This document shows, piece after piece, positions 16,808 through 25,284 of a DNA stretch of 64,000 bases. The stretch lies in the NCBI GenBank assembly GCA_015066805.1, contig SVNP01000007.1, positions 22,648-86,647 on the forward strand, in the 5' to 3' direction. Source of the stretch: Ruminococcus sp. GTDB taxonomy: Bacteria > Bacillota > Clostridia > Oscillospirales > Ruminococcaceae. The translations under genes were made by a program, and so were the position numbers. The notes under the pieces were generated by a model. It had not been told where the DNA came from. It saw nothing but the letters and a program-made list of their open reading frames with translations, and searched no databases. How positions within the stretch are numbered: the stretch's first letter is position 1; each line of letters starts with the position of its first letter.

Positions 16808-16933
16808 GGCTTTGGGGTACGGTATGCCGATTTTCTCCGCACGGGGCAATATTTCATGGGAAATTACCCCGAAAAATAGATATCCTGTCGGATTCTGCAC
16901 CCTGCCTTAAGAAATTCTTCAGAAAAAAGCCCC

Positions 16934-16962
16934 TTGTATCTTAAGGGAAAATCCGCTATAAT
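16934..16962 (+). promoter_or_regulatory. Promoter of the 17017 two-component operon
   Basis: TTGTAT, 17-bp spacer, perfect TATAAT, about 55 bases before the ATG. Confidence 0.75.
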
Positions 16963-17016
16963 AGAATCGGAAACTAAAAAACAACCCAAACGGGGAAAGG
17001 GAAGGACGTAATACAA

Positions 17017-17709
17017 ATGGAAACCATACTGATCTGTGATGATGAAAAAGACATCGTATCCGCTTTGCAGATTTACCTGAAGGCAGAGGGCTACCACACG
17101 CTGACAGCCTACAACGGCAGACAGGCACTTGAGATCGTAAGAAATGAGGCGGTGCAGCTTGTGCTGATGGACATTATGATGCCCGAAATGGACGGCATCA
17201 CCGCCATGACGGAGATCCGCAGCTTCAGCAATGTGCCGGTGATCCTGCTGACTGCCAAAAGTGAGGATTCCGATAAGATCCTTGGCCTGAATGTGGGTGC
17301 GGATGATTACATCACCAAGCCCTTTTTGCCCGTAGAGGTGGTTGCCCGTGTGAAATCACAGTTGCGGCGGTATCTGCGGCTGGGCTCTGCCGCACCCAAG
17401 AACCCCGATCTGCTGACGGTGGGCAGCATTGCCCTGAACGAAAAGGAAAAAACCGTTACCATGGATGGCGAGCCCATCAGCCTGACCCCTACGGAATTTT
17501 CCATTCTTGCGCTGATGATGCACAGCCCGGGCACCGTGTTTTCTCCCCGCAGCATTTACAGTGCCATCCGCAACGAAAACCCCATCGGGGCGGAAAACAC
17601 CATTGCTGTACATATCCGCCACCTGCGGGAGAAGATCGAAGTCAACCCTGCGGAGCCACGCTACATCAAGGTGGTATGGGGACAGGGCTATAAGCTGGAA
17701 AAGCAATGA
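17017..17709 (+). CDS. OmpR-family response regulator
   Basis: 230 residues: receiver domain 1-118 with the acidic pocket (DDEKD near residue 8), phospho-acceptor Asp in 'VLMDIMMPEMDG' (about residue 51) and the conserved Lys in 'ITKPF'; then a winged-helix DNA-binding domain (about 130-230) ending 'RYIKVVWGQGYKLEKQ'. It regulates transcription after phosphorylation by the kinase encoded 40 bp downstream. Ribosome site GGAAGGA. Targets are not visible in the sequence; the divergent series from 16705 is one candidate. Confidence 0.95.
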   Translation: METILICDDEKDIVSALQIYLKAEGYHTLTAYNGRQALEIVRNEAVQLVLMDIMMPEMDGITAMTEIRSFSNVPVILLTAKSEDSDKILGLNVGADDYITKPFLPVEVVARVKSQLRRYLRLGSAAPKNPDLLTVGSIALNEKEKTVTMDGEPISLTPTEFSILALMMHSPGTVFSPRSIYSAIRNENPIGAENTIAVHIRHLREKIEVNPAEPRYIKVVWGQGYKLEKQ

Positions 17710-17749
17710 GCCGCCCATTCTGCCATCATACTGACCGAAAGGAGCGTTT

Positions 17750-20164
17750 ATGAGCAATCAGCTAAAAAAATCGCTGGCTGCACGGATCGCCGCCATTGTT
17801 GCGGCAGTGGTGCTGCTGTGGCTGACTGTCTGCTTTGGCATACTGACGATTCTCTGCATTCATCTGGGGGCTTTTACCGACGGACAGCTTTCTGCGGTAC
17901 AGATGCTCAGCCTGACCTATTTCTCCGAAGGCGACAGCAATCACTCGCAGGATGATCTTTCCGCTTATGTGGAAGCAGCCGTCAACGGCTCGGAGGATCT
18001 GCGGGCAATGCTGCAAAAACAGTTTTCCCCCGAAGCCACCAACCTGCGGTTTACGGTGACCGATGAAAACGGTGAGGTGATCGTGACCAACAACACCGGC
18101 CTTACCGAGCAGACCGCAATGGCTTCTCTGTACACGGATCTGTACCTGACCACCCACCATTTCCGCTATAAGGTGCAGAAGGTGTTTTCCTCCTACAACC
18201 AGATCGTTACCACCGATCTGACGCAGTTTCTGCAATCAAGGGCAGATTACAGCCATTGGTATTTCACCAGTGATGCAGTGAACAACGCTTACCGCAGCGG
18301 TATGTTTGTCACCATCCAAACCATGCTGCCGGCAGACAGACTGACCTTCCCCGACAGAGAAACCGCCGAGCAGTTTGATTATGCTTCCCGCTACGGCCCC
18401 GAGGCGGTCTGGGAGATCGTTGAGGAAACTACGGCGGAATCCACCACCACAACCACCAATGCCGACGGCTACGGTACGCCCAACAGTACGCATCCCACAG
18501 TAACGGTAGAGGTACGGCAGATATCGGAGACCGAACATACCATGATCTCCCTCAGCCAATACTATGAGGAGATGCAGAAAAGTGACCGTATCATCACCAT
18601 AGATGACCCCGCACTGGCACAGGAACTGGCAAACGGCATTGATGTTACCATTGTGGGCGAGACCGAAGAAACCACCCGCTACGATGTATGCCTGTATCTG
18701 CCCCCTGAACTGACCGTTCAGGATGCCTACGCCGAAAGCATCCGCATGGGGGAGCTGGCAATTGCCAACCGCTATATTTTCTTGGGCGGCGTGTTTGTTC
18801 TGGTGCTGCTGACCATTACTGCCATGATCGCCCTGTGCAAGGTGGCAGGTTATGTTTCGGACTATGAAATGCCCGTGTGCGGCTGGACACACCGCATCCC
18901 CTATGAGCTGCTGCTCTGCCTTTGCCCTGCGGCGGGTTATCTGCTGATTGTGATACTGGATGAGATGTTTTACATGGGCTTTTCCTGGACAGGCAGAGCC
19001 GTGCTGGTAGGCGGTCTGATGCTTTGCGGCTCCGCACTGGCGGTATTTATGCTGTACACCACCGCCGTCAGAGTCAAAACACACCATTTCTGGGATGGAT
19101 TTTTTACGGTGCGTGTACTGCGGCTGCTGTACCGCCTTTGCAGCAGCCGTGCAGTTGCCTGTATTGCACTGATCATCGGTGCGGCAGTGCTGTTTATTGC
19201 CAATGTGCTGATGCTGCCCAACACCAATGTAGTTTTGTTTATGCTGCTGATATTGATGCTGGATGGCTGGGCCTTGCTGGGTGCGATATACTGCATCTAC
19301 GCCTTTGAGGTGCTGCGGCAGTATGCCAAACGGCTGGAGCAGGGCGATTATTCCCCTCTGGAGCCTTCTGTGCCGCTGATCGGTGTGTTCCGCAGTTATG
19401 CGGAGTCCCTGATGCAGATCAACGCAGGCATCGGGGCGGCTGTGGCAAAGCAGACCAAGGCGGAACGGATGCGTACCGCCCTCATCACCAATGTTTCCCA
19501 TGATCTGAAAACGCCCCTGACCTCTATTGTCAACTATGTGGATCTGATGAAGCGGGAGCCTGTGGAGAATCCTGCCGTTGCGGAATATCTGGAGGTGCTG
19601 GAAAGACAATCCGCCCGCCTGAAAAAGCTGACCGAGGATCTGGTGGAGGCTTCCAAGGCATCTACGGGCAATCTTTCGGTGGATCTGCAGCCTACCAATG
19701 TACAGGTTCTGGTAGAACAGCTGATGGGTGAATACGATGCCCGCTTTGCTGCGGCAAATCTGACCGCAGTGGTGGATATGCCCGACGAAGACCTGTATGT
19801 ATCCGCAGACAGCCGTCTGATCTGGCGTGTGTTTGATAATCTGCTGGGGAATATCCGCAAATATGCCATGGGCGGTACCCGTGTGTACTTTGATGTTGTC
19901 CGTGGGGAGGATTCGGTCTCATTTACCCTGCGGAATATTTCCGAATCCGCCCTGCATCTTTCCCCCGAGGAGCTGACCGAGCGTTTTGTACGGGGCGATG
20001 ATTCCCGCAATACCGAAGGCAGCGGTCTGGGGCTTTCCATTGCAAAGGATCTCATCCGACTGCAAAACGGCACGCTGGAGCTGCGGATCGACGGTGATCT
20101 GTTCAAAGCCGAGGTCACCCTGCCCATTGTGGCACCCCCCGCAGACCCGGATATGACCCAATGA
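17750..20164 (+). CDS. Large membrane sensor histidine kinase
   Basis: 804 residues, with at least seven membrane helices, far more than the usual two. Helix 1 is at about 13-40, followed by a roughly 300-residue extracytoplasmic sensor region containing a short Thr-rich stretch (about 225-235), then six or so helices between 340 and 530. The cytoplasmic part has HisKA with phospho-acceptor His584 (NVSHDLKTPLTS), then HATPase with 'DNLLGNIRKYAMGG' (N box) and 'GSGLGLSIAKDLI' (G2 box). There is no obvious HAMP; a linker with 'YAKRLEQGDYSPLE' takes its place. Co-transcribed with the response regulator and closed by a terminator at 20180-20215. Signal unknown. Confidence 0.92.
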   Translation: MSNQLKKSLAARIAAIVAAVVLLWLTVCFGILTILCIHLGAFTDGQLSAVQMLSLTYFSEGDSNHSQDDLSAYVEAAVNGSEDLRAMLQKQFSPEATNLRFTVTDENGEVIVTNNTGLTEQTAMASLYTDLYLTTHHFRYKVQKVFSSYNQIVTTDLTQFLQSRADYSHWYFTSDAVNNAYRSGMFVTIQTMLPADRLTFPDRETAEQFDYASRYGPEAVWEIVEETTAESTTTTTNADGYGTPNSTHPTVTVEVRQISETEHTMISLSQYYEEMQKSDRIITIDDPALAQELANGIDVTIVGETEETTRYDVCLYLPPELTVQDAYAESIRMGELAIANRYIFLGGVFVLVLLTITAMIALCKVAGYVSDYEMPVCGWTHRIPYELLLCLCPAAGYLLIVILDEMFYMGFSWTGRAVLVGGLMLCGSALAVFMLYTTAVRVKTHHFWDGFFTVRVLRLLYRLCSSRAVACIALIIGAAVLFIANVLMLPNTNVVLFMLLILMLDGWALLGAIYCIYAFEVLRQYAKRLEQGDYSPLEPSVPLIGVFRSYAESLMQINAGIGAAVAKQTKAERMRTALITNVSHDLKTPLTSIVNYVDLMKREPVENPAVAEYLEVLERQSARLKKLTEDLVEASKASTGNLSVDLQPTNVQVLVEQLMGEYDARFAAANLTAVVDMPDEDLYVSADSRLIWRVFDNLLGNIRKYAMGGTRVYFDVVRGEDSVSFTLRNISESALHLSPEELTERFVRGDDSRNTEGSGLGLSIAKDLIRLQNGTLELRIDGDLFKAEVTLPIVAPPADPDMTQ

Positions 20165-20179
20165 CCCTTTACCCCGAAT

Positions 20180-20215
20180 CAGGAGAGGATACTGCTGTAT
20201 TCTCTCCTGTTTTTA
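20180..20215 (+). terminator. Intrinsic terminator after the 804-residue kinase gene
   Basis: An 8-bp stem (CAGGAGAG with CTCTCCTG) plus three inner pairs, then TTTTT. Confidence 0.85.
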
Positions 20216-20347
20216 TCATTTCCCATGATGTTGATATCAGTTTTTTCTGCACAGTGCGAAAAACTTTCGGCGATTTTCCACAAAATTAACAGTTTGTTCA
20301 TGGTTACGTCATAAAATATCCGATGTTCTATGATATTCTATTCTTGT

Positions 20348-20393
20348 TATGATATGCGCCTATGTTCGGTGATGACCGGTCACCGAGGCGTAT
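20348..20393 (+). promoter_or_regulatory. Extended -10 and overlapping inverted repeat before the dockerin gene
   Basis: TGTTATGAT (ending at 20353) looks like an extended -10 box. Immediately downstream lies TCGGTGA-N7-TCACCGA (20366-20386), and outside it a second pair of arms, ATGCGCCT with AGGCGTAT (20354-20361 and 20386-20393). The position, over the expected transcription start, suits an operator or a 5'-leader hairpin. No riboswitch family is recognised. Confidence 0.45.
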
Positions 20394-20423
20394 TTTGGAG
20401 ACTTGAAAGGAAGGAACCCCATT

Positions 20424-22238
20424 ATGCAGAACATCACTCAAGGCAAACGGCTGCTTTCCGGCGTACTCAGTGTATGCCTGACCGCCGCACTTGCCGCATT
20501 CCCCGCACCTGCGGCATCTGCCGCATCCGTCACCGTGAACCAGAAGCTGGCTGTGGACGCTACCTATACCGGCTACATCGCAGATCTGGCAACCTCGGGA
20601 CTGGATACCATCGTCATCTACGTTACAAGCAGCGTGGATACCAACTTCAGCTACGGCTTCGGTGTCGGTACCGCCTCCAGCCCCTACTGGTACGAAATCG
20701 ACGCAGGTAAGTTCATTGTGGACGGCACAGGCGATTCCATTTCCCTGAAGGCCGGTGAATCCACCCCCATTGTTTTTGATGTTTCCGATCTGGATCTCAG
20801 CTACAATCCCAAGACCGATGCCTACCCCGGCAAGTTTGAGTTCCGCAACTATTACAGCGCAGGTACGCTGACCATCGACAAGATCAGCGACAGCGTCAGC
20901 GGCACCACCACACCGGGTACCGGTACGGGCAGCACAGGTACATCCAATACCGAAAGCGGCACCTATACCTTTAAGGATAACAAGGACGGTACCGCTACCA
21001 TCACCGCAACCCTGGCCGCTACTGTGGATGGCATTGATGCTCTGCTGACACAGGGCTACGATGAAGAGCTGTATCTGGATGAAAATGAGGTATCCTCCTG
21101 GCAGGAGGGCGACCCCATCAACAGCCACAAGATCAGCTATGGGGAGTTCGGCGTGCCCGCAGGCGAAGGCATTACGCTGGAATCCTTTACCTTTACCATT
21201 GAATCCAACGAGGATATGGGCACCTTTATGTACGGCTGCGGCATGAATGTTGTACAGAATTCCCCCGCAGACACCGAGGCGGTTCTGGGTAAGAACGGCT
21301 ACTGGTACAACGAGCACGGCGATGATGCCGACGACGTGGAGTTCGAGATCGAAGTGGGCAAGGGTACCACCCTTGAAGAGTGCGGGAGCTGGATGGAAGT
21401 TACCTGGGATGTCCCCGCTGACGTTCAGCCCTACGCTACCACCGGTGCTGCCGATACCGTTTCCATTCAGTATTGGTACGGCGATCTGGATGAAGTCACC
21501 CTGACCGCTGCAACCTGCACCTATACCGTGACCAAGACCGTTCCCTACAACGGTCAGGCAAGTGTGTCCCTCTCCAAGGAGATCGACTCCTCCTCCGAGA
21601 CCGCAAATTCCGTGCAGACCGCTATTTCCGAGCTGGGTCTGGGCGAAAACGATACCATTCAGGCTGTGAAGTTTACCATCGAGGGCGGCTCTGCTCTGGG
21701 TAAGATCGTGTTCGGCATGGGTATCTCCGTAACCGAAGACTGCACCGCAGCCACCAGCGATTACTTCTACATGAGCGGCAGCTACGCCATCCTCAATGAG
21801 GCTGACGGCACCGCCGAGATCATGTGGATCCTGCCCGACGGCGTGGCAGGCTATGCCGATCATCAGTACGGCAATATCCTGTTCGGCTACTGGTACGGCC
21901 AGAACGAAGAAACCGTTGATCTCACCGACATTACCGTTTACTACAACACCGTGGAGGAAACCACTACCACGACGACTACTACCACCACCACTACCACCAC
22001 CACAACAACCACTACTACCACTACTACCTCCGAAGAGATCAAGGCAAGCCGCTGGGGCGATGTGAACTGCGATAACTACGTCAAGATCGACGATGTTATC
22101 CTGCTCAACCGCTTCCTGGGTGAGGATGTTACCATTACCATCAGCGACCAGGGCCTTGCCAATGCCGAGTGCGACGATGTGGCAGGCTTAAGCCCCAATG
22201 ACAGCACTGCCATTCTCTCCTATCTGGCAGGTCTGTAA
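20424..22238 (+). CDS. Secreted dockerin protein with three tandem beta-sandwich-like modules and Thr linker
   Basis: 604 residues. Signal peptide 1-35 ends 'PAASAA'. Three modules follow (about 36-165, 178-350, 365-510), each with a 'YGFGVG / YGCGMN / FGMGIS' strand, an aromatic pair and a closing 'YWYGxxxxVTLT'-type strand. Modules 2 and 3 are clearly related. A pure Thr linker of about 26 residues leads to a C-terminal type I dockerin (about 545-604): 'WGDVNCDNYVKIDDVILLNRFLG' begins with a canonical calcium loop, while the second loop is divergent. There is no glycoside hydrolase domain, so it is probably a carbohydrate-binding or structural cellulosome component (inference). The start at 20424 follows AAGGAAGGA by 8 bases. 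Confidence 0.85.
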   Translation: MQNITQGKRLLSGVLSVCLTAALAAFPAPAASAASVTVNQKLAVDATYTGYIADLATSGLDTIVIYVTSSVDTNFSYGFGVGTASSPYWYEIDAGKFIVDGTGDSISLKAGESTPIVFDVSDLDLSYNPKTDAYPGKFEFRNYYSAGTLTIDKISDSVSGTTTPGTGTGSTGTSNTESGTYTFKDNKDGTATITATLAATVDGIDALLTQGYDEELYLDENEVSSWQEGDPINSHKISYGEFGVPAGEGITLESFTFTIESNEDMGTFMYGCGMNVVQNSPADTEAVLGKNGYWYNEHGDDADDVEFEIEVGKGTTLEECGSWMEVTWDVPADVQPYATTGAADTVSIQYWYGDLDEVTLTAATCTYTVTKTVPYNGQASVSLSKEIDSSSETANSVQTAISELGLGENDTIQAVKFTIEGGSALGKIVFGMGISVTEDCTAATSDYFYMSGSYAILNEADGTAEIMWILPDGVAGYADHQYGNILFGYWYGQNEETVDLTDITVYYNTVEETTTTTTTTTTTTTTTTTTTTTTTSEEIKASRWGDVNCDNYVKIDDVILLNRFLGEDVTITISDQGLANAECDDVAGLSPNDSTAILSYLAGL

Positions 22239-22317
22239 TCTCCTTACGATTGATCCACTTTCTTATACTTCTCCTTTCTAAACTTCTTTCATTTTCATTC
22301 CTTATCTGTATTGCCTT

Positions 22318-22350
22318 GCTGCGGAGCGTTTCACTCCGCAGCATTTTTTT
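22318..22350 (+). terminator. Intrinsic terminator after the dockerin gene
   Basis: A 9-bp perfect stem (GCTGCGGAG with CTCCGCAGC) with a 7-nt loop is followed by ATTTTTTT, about 80 bases after the stop codon. Confidence 0.9.
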
Positions 22351-22445
22351 GCGGAGATCCCCCTCATCCCCCTTGTGAAAAGCATACAAAACAACTGCCC
22401 CGTGCCGGATTCCCGCTGTAAAAAGAGGAAATTTCTGTAAAGCCC

Positions 22446-22474
22446 TTGACATTTACAGCAAAAACTGGTATAAT
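22446..22474 (+). promoter_or_regulatory. Consensus promoter of the ylxM-ffh operon
   Basis: TTGACA, 17-bp spacer, TATAAT preceded by TGG. Its spacer closely resembles that of the pfk promoter at 55751-55779. Confidence 0.9.
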
Positions 22475-22542
22475 ACATCTTGCGTGTAAAGGCAAGAACT
22501 ATGACAGCATATCCGATTTCTCCCACAGCGAGGAACGATACA

Positions 22543-22884
22543 ATGAAAAATCTGGATTTTGTTCTGCTGCTGGATTGCTACGGCAGCCTGCTGACCCAAC
22601 GGCAGCGTGAGCTGCTGGAGGGCTACTATAATGAGGACCTCTCCCTGGCAGAGCTGGCAGAGCCACTGGGTGTCTCACGGCAGGCGGTGCATGACAGCAT
22701 CCGCAGAGGAGAACGGCAGCTCCTTGCCTTGGAAGAACAGATGGGTCTGGCACAGCGGTTAAGACAGTGCCGCTCCCTGTTTGAATCCATTGAGGCATAC
22801 AGCGCAAAGCTGTGCGCCCCCGAAACCGAAACCATCGCAAAAGCCATTGCAGAAGCCGCACAGGCAGGCAAGGCTCTGCTTTGA
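22543..22884 (+). CDS. ylxM: YlxM/P13-like putative DNA-binding protein of the SRP operon
   Basis: 113 residues from the chosen ATG. An N-terminal 'LDFVLLLDCYGSLLTQRQRELLEGYYNEDLS' (split over residues 3-33) followed by a helix-turn-helix of sigma-70 region 4 type ('LAEPLGVSRQAVHDSIRRGE', about 37-57) and a helical tail is typical of YlxM. These proteins are encoded with ffh in many Firmicutes and Mollicutes and are thought to modulate SRP. AGGA lies 9 bases upstream; an earlier ATG at 22501 lacks a ribosome site. It is 37 bp before ffh. Confidence 0.88.
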   Translation: MKNLDFVLLLDCYGSLLTQRQRELLEGYYNEDLSLAELAEPLGVSRQAVHDSIRRGERQLLALEEQMGLAQRLRQCRSLFESIEAYSAKLCAPETETIAKAIAEAAQAGKALL

Positions 22885-22921
22885 ACATAACAACCGAACG
22901 CAAAAAAGGAGGGAATCCACC

Positions 22922-24316
22922 ATGGCATTTGAAGGTTTGTCCGGCAAGCTGAATCAGGTGTTCAAAAAGCTCAGATCCCGCGGTAAGCTCACCGAGGCCG
23001 ATGTAAAAGAAGCCATGCGTGAAGTCCGCCTTGCCCTGCTGGAGGCAGACGTAAGCTATAAGGTCGTTAAGGATTTTGTCGGCAAGGTCACCGAGCGTGC
23101 CGTGGGCAGCGACGTGCTGACCAGCCTGACCCCCGCACAGCAGGTGGTCAAAATCGTAAACGAGGAGCTATGCGCTCTGATGGGCAACGCCAACGCCCGC
23201 ATCAATTTCCCCTCCAAGCCCCCCTGCGTTATGATGCTCTGCGGTCTGCAGGGCTCCGGTAAGACCACCCACTCCGCAAAGCTGGCGAAATACCTGAAAA
23301 AAGACGGGCATCACCCCTTGCTGGTGGCCTGTGATATCTACCGCCCCGCCGCTATTGATCAGTTGAAGATCGTGGGCGAGCAGGCAGGCGTGGCTGTCTT
23401 TGAAATGGGACAGACCGACCCCGTGGAGATCGCACGGCAAAGCCTGCGCTATGCCGCCGACCATAACCACGATGTGGTCATTCTGGATACGGCAGGCCGC
23501 CTGCATATCGACGAAAAGCTTATGGATGAGCTGAAAAACGTCAAGGCGGTGGCGCAGCCCCACGAGATCATGCTGGTGGTGGATGCCATGACCGGTCAGG
23601 ATGCCGTCAATGTGGCAAAGGCCTTTGATGAGGCTCTGGGCATCCACAGCGTGCTCATGTCCAAGCTGGATTCCGATACCAGAGGCGGTGCCGCACTTTC
23701 CGTGCTTTCCGTTACCGGTAAGCCCATTAAGTTTGTGGGTATGGGCGAAAAGCTGGATGAGTTTGAACAGTTCCACCCCGAGCGTATGGCTTCCCGTATT
23801 CTGGGTATGGGCGATGTGCTGACCCTCATTGAGAAGGCGGAAACCGTCTACTCTCAGCAGGAGGCCGAAAAGCTCACCCAGAAGCTGCAGAAAAATCAGT
23901 TTGATATGAATGACCTGCTGGAGCAGATCCGCCAGATACAGAAAATGGGCAGCATCAAAAGCCTGCTTTCTATGATGCCCGGTGTGGGCGACAAGCTGGA
24001 TGAGATGGATGTGGATGAACGGCAGTTCGGCAGAGTGCAGGCCATTATTACCTCCATGACCCCCGCAGAACGGGCAAAGCCCTCTATCATTAACCCCTCC
24101 CGCAAGCGCAGAATCGCCAAAGGCAGCGGCGCAAAGGTGGAGGATGTCAACCGCCTGCTGAAGCAGTTTGAACAGATGCAGCAGCTCATGAAGAAAATGG
24201 GCGGCGGTAAGGGCCTGATGAAAAATAAAGCCATGAGCCGCAGAATGCGTAAGCAAATGGCCATGATGGATAAAAAAGGCATGGGCGGCGGCATGGGCGG
24301 CTTCCCCGGAATGTAA
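22922..24316 (+). CDS. ffh: Signal recognition particle protein Ffh (SRP54)
   Basis: Ffh binds signal sequences of nascent chains and, with 4.5S/6S SRP RNA and FtsY, targets them to the membrane. 464 residues: N domain 1-90, GTPase domain with G1 'GLQGSGKTTHSAKL' near residue 108, 'DTAGRLHID' and 'SKLDSDTRGGAALS', and a C-terminal Met-rich M domain (about 325-464) ending in a Gly/Met repeat tail. AGGAGGG lies 7 bases before the ATG at 22922. The frame is open upstream into ylxM but that part is not conserved. Confidence 0.97.
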   Translation: MAFEGLSGKLNQVFKKLRSRGKLTEADVKEAMREVRLALLEADVSYKVVKDFVGKVTERAVGSDVLTSLTPAQQVVKIVNEELCALMGNANARINFPSKPPCVMMLCGLQGSGKTTHSAKLAKYLKKDGHHPLLVACDIYRPAAIDQLKIVGEQAGVAVFEMGQTDPVEIARQSLRYAADHNHDVVILDTAGRLHIDEKLMDELKNVKAVAQPHEIMLVVDAMTGQDAVNVAKAFDEALGIHSVLMSKLDSDTRGGAALSVLSVTGKPIKFVGMGEKLDEFEQFHPERMASRILGMGDVLTLIEKAETVYSQQEAEKLTQKLQKNQFDMNDLLEQIRQIQKMGSIKSLLSMMPGVGDKLDEMDVDERQFGRVQAIITSMTPAERAKPSIINPSRKRRIAKGSGAKVEDVNRLLKQFEQMQQLMKKMGGGKGLMKNKAMSRRMRKQMAMMDKKGMGGGMGGFPGM

Positions 24317-24328
24317 AGGAGCTGTGCC

Positions 24329-24532
24329 GTGCGGATTTTAATGTGTCTGGTGGGCATCGGCGTGGGAATCTTCAGCATTTGCGGTGCCGTCTGCGACTGG
24401 AATTTCTTTATGAACAACTATAAGGCGCAGTTTTTTGTCAGAATCTTCGGCAGAACCGGTGCAAGAATCTTTTATGGCATTCTGGGTGCGTTTATCGTCG
24501 TCTGCGGCGTGCTGGCACTTACGGGTGCGTGA
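24329..24532 (+). CDS. Small two-helix membrane protein inside the SRP operon (Imm17-like)
   Basis: 67 residues with a GTG start at 24329, set by AAAGGAGC 6 bases upstream. Two membrane helices (about 4-22 and 46-65) flank a loop with 'WNFFMNNYKAQFFVRIFGRTGARIFYG'. The G-R-x-G-A-R-x-F-Y-G-I-L-G element is shared with small proteins annotated as immunity protein 17. No toxin gene is nearby, so an immunity role is unsupported. It sits between ffh and rpsP, an unusual insertion in a highly conserved operon. Confidence 0.7.
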   Translation: MRILMCLVGIGVGIFSICGAVCDWNFFMNNYKAQFFVRIFGRTGARIFYGILGAFIVVCGVLALTGA

Positions 24533-24602
24533 TCAATCGCTTCAATGCGGAGCTTTTCCGCTTTGATATATCAACATCAATTTTTTCGGAGGTGAAAGTA
24601 AC

Positions 24603-24845
24603 ATGGCAGTTAAGATTCGTCTGAGAAGAATGGGTGCCAAGAAGGCTCCTTTCTATCGTATTGTTGTCGCTGACGGCAGATACCCCAGAGATGGCCGCTT
24701 CATCGAGGAGCTGGGCTACTATGATCCCACCAAGGAGCCTACTGTGGTAAAGGTTGACGCTGATAAGGCTAAGACCTGGCTGGCAAACGGCGCACAGCCT
24801 ACCGATACCGTCAGAGTGATCCTGAAGAAGCAGGGCATTCTGTAA
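24603..24845 (+). CDS. rpsP: 30S ribosomal protein S16
   Basis: 80 residues, the normal length for bS16, beginning '[20 protein letters not shown]' with the family's '[20 protein letters not shown]' next. It helps assemble the 5' domain of 16S rRNA. GGAGGTGAAA lies 6 bases before the ATG. In most Firmicutes rpsP is followed by khpA, rimM, trmD and rplS; here only khpA follows before a terminator. Confidence 0.98.
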   Translation: MAVKIRLRRMGAKKAPFYRIVVADGRYPRDGRFIEELGYYDPTKEPTVVKVDADKAKTWLANGAQPTDTVRVILKKQGIL

Positions 24846-24880
24846 GGTGCAATTCATCACTTTTTTGGAGAGAACCGAAC

Positions 24881-25114
24881 ATGAAAGAGCTGTTGTATGC
24901 CATCGCAGAGGGTCTGGTTGCAGATAAGAATGCAATTCAGATCACCCAGGAGGAGCCCAATGAAGAGGGTGTCATCGTGCTGCATCTGACTGTTGCCCCC
25001 GAGGATATGGGCAGAGTCATCGGCAAGCAGGGCAGAATCGCAAAGGCGATCCGCACTGTTATGCGTGCCGGTGCTGCCCGTGAGAACCTGAAGGTAGCAG
25101 TAGAGATCGACTGA
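24881..25114 (+). CDS. khpA: KH-domain RNA-binding protein KhpA (YlqC)
   Basis: 77 residues forming one KH domain with the GxxG loop as 'IGKQGRIAKAIRTVMRAG' (about residues 44-61). In other Firmicutes KhpA dimerises with KhpB and binds many RNAs, affecting cell elongation. It follows rpsP by 35 bp with a GGAGAG ribosome site and is the last gene of the operon. Confidence 0.95.
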   Translation: MKELLYAIAEGLVADKNAIQITQEEPNEEGVIVLHLTVAPEDMGRVIGKQGRIAKAIRTVMRAGAARENLKVAVEID

Positions 25115-25138
25115 TTCTCTGTGATTCATGAACAGGAA

Positions 25139-25177
25139 GGCTGTGCAGTTATGCTGCGCAGTCTTTTTCTGTTTTTT
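25139..25177 (+). terminator. Intrinsic terminator of the SRP operon
   Basis: A 10-bp stem with two G-T pairs (GGCTGTGCAG with CTGCGCAGTC), a 5-nt loop and TTTTTCTGTTTTTT, beginning 24 bases after the khpA stop. Confidence 0.85.
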
Positions 25178-25219
25178 GGGGAAAGAGGGGGGGATTTCCC
25201 CGCCTTTCAGATGCTCAAG

Positions 25220-25284
25220 GTTGCCAAGAGTGCCACTTTTCATAGGGAGAAAAAGTGGCACCCTTGGCACTCTTGGCATCCTTG
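25220..25284 (+). repeat. Left arm of a 65-bp inverted repeat pair
   Basis: About 58 of 65 positions match the reverse complement of 25855-25919. The arm itself folds into a hairpin: GTGCCACTTTT pairs with AAAAGTGGCAC, followed by repeated 'CTTGGCA' units. Confidence 0.85.

Larger units (their letters stand above)
16706..17016. other. Divergent intergenic region with two promoters
   Basis: This 311-bp gap holds the minus-strand promoter at 16779-16807 and the plus-strand promoter at 16934-16962. I see no gene, repeat or terminator in it. The two-component genes to the right could also control the leftward series, which is speculative. Confidence 0.7.
22239..22542. other. Intergenic region between the dockerin gene and ylxM
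   Basis: This 304-bp gap contains the dockerin gene terminator (22318-22350), a consensus promoter (22446-22474) and a leader of about 60 nt. I see no small gene or riboswitch. Confidence 0.75.

Noticed and set aside
18236..19609. Minus-strand open frame of 457 codons
   Set aside because: Antisense to the histidine kinase; Gln/His-rich shadow without a start signal.
20328..21863. Minus-strand open frame of 511 codons, Gly/His-rich
   Set aside because: Antisense to the dockerin protein gene; composition is typical of a reverse-complement shadow.
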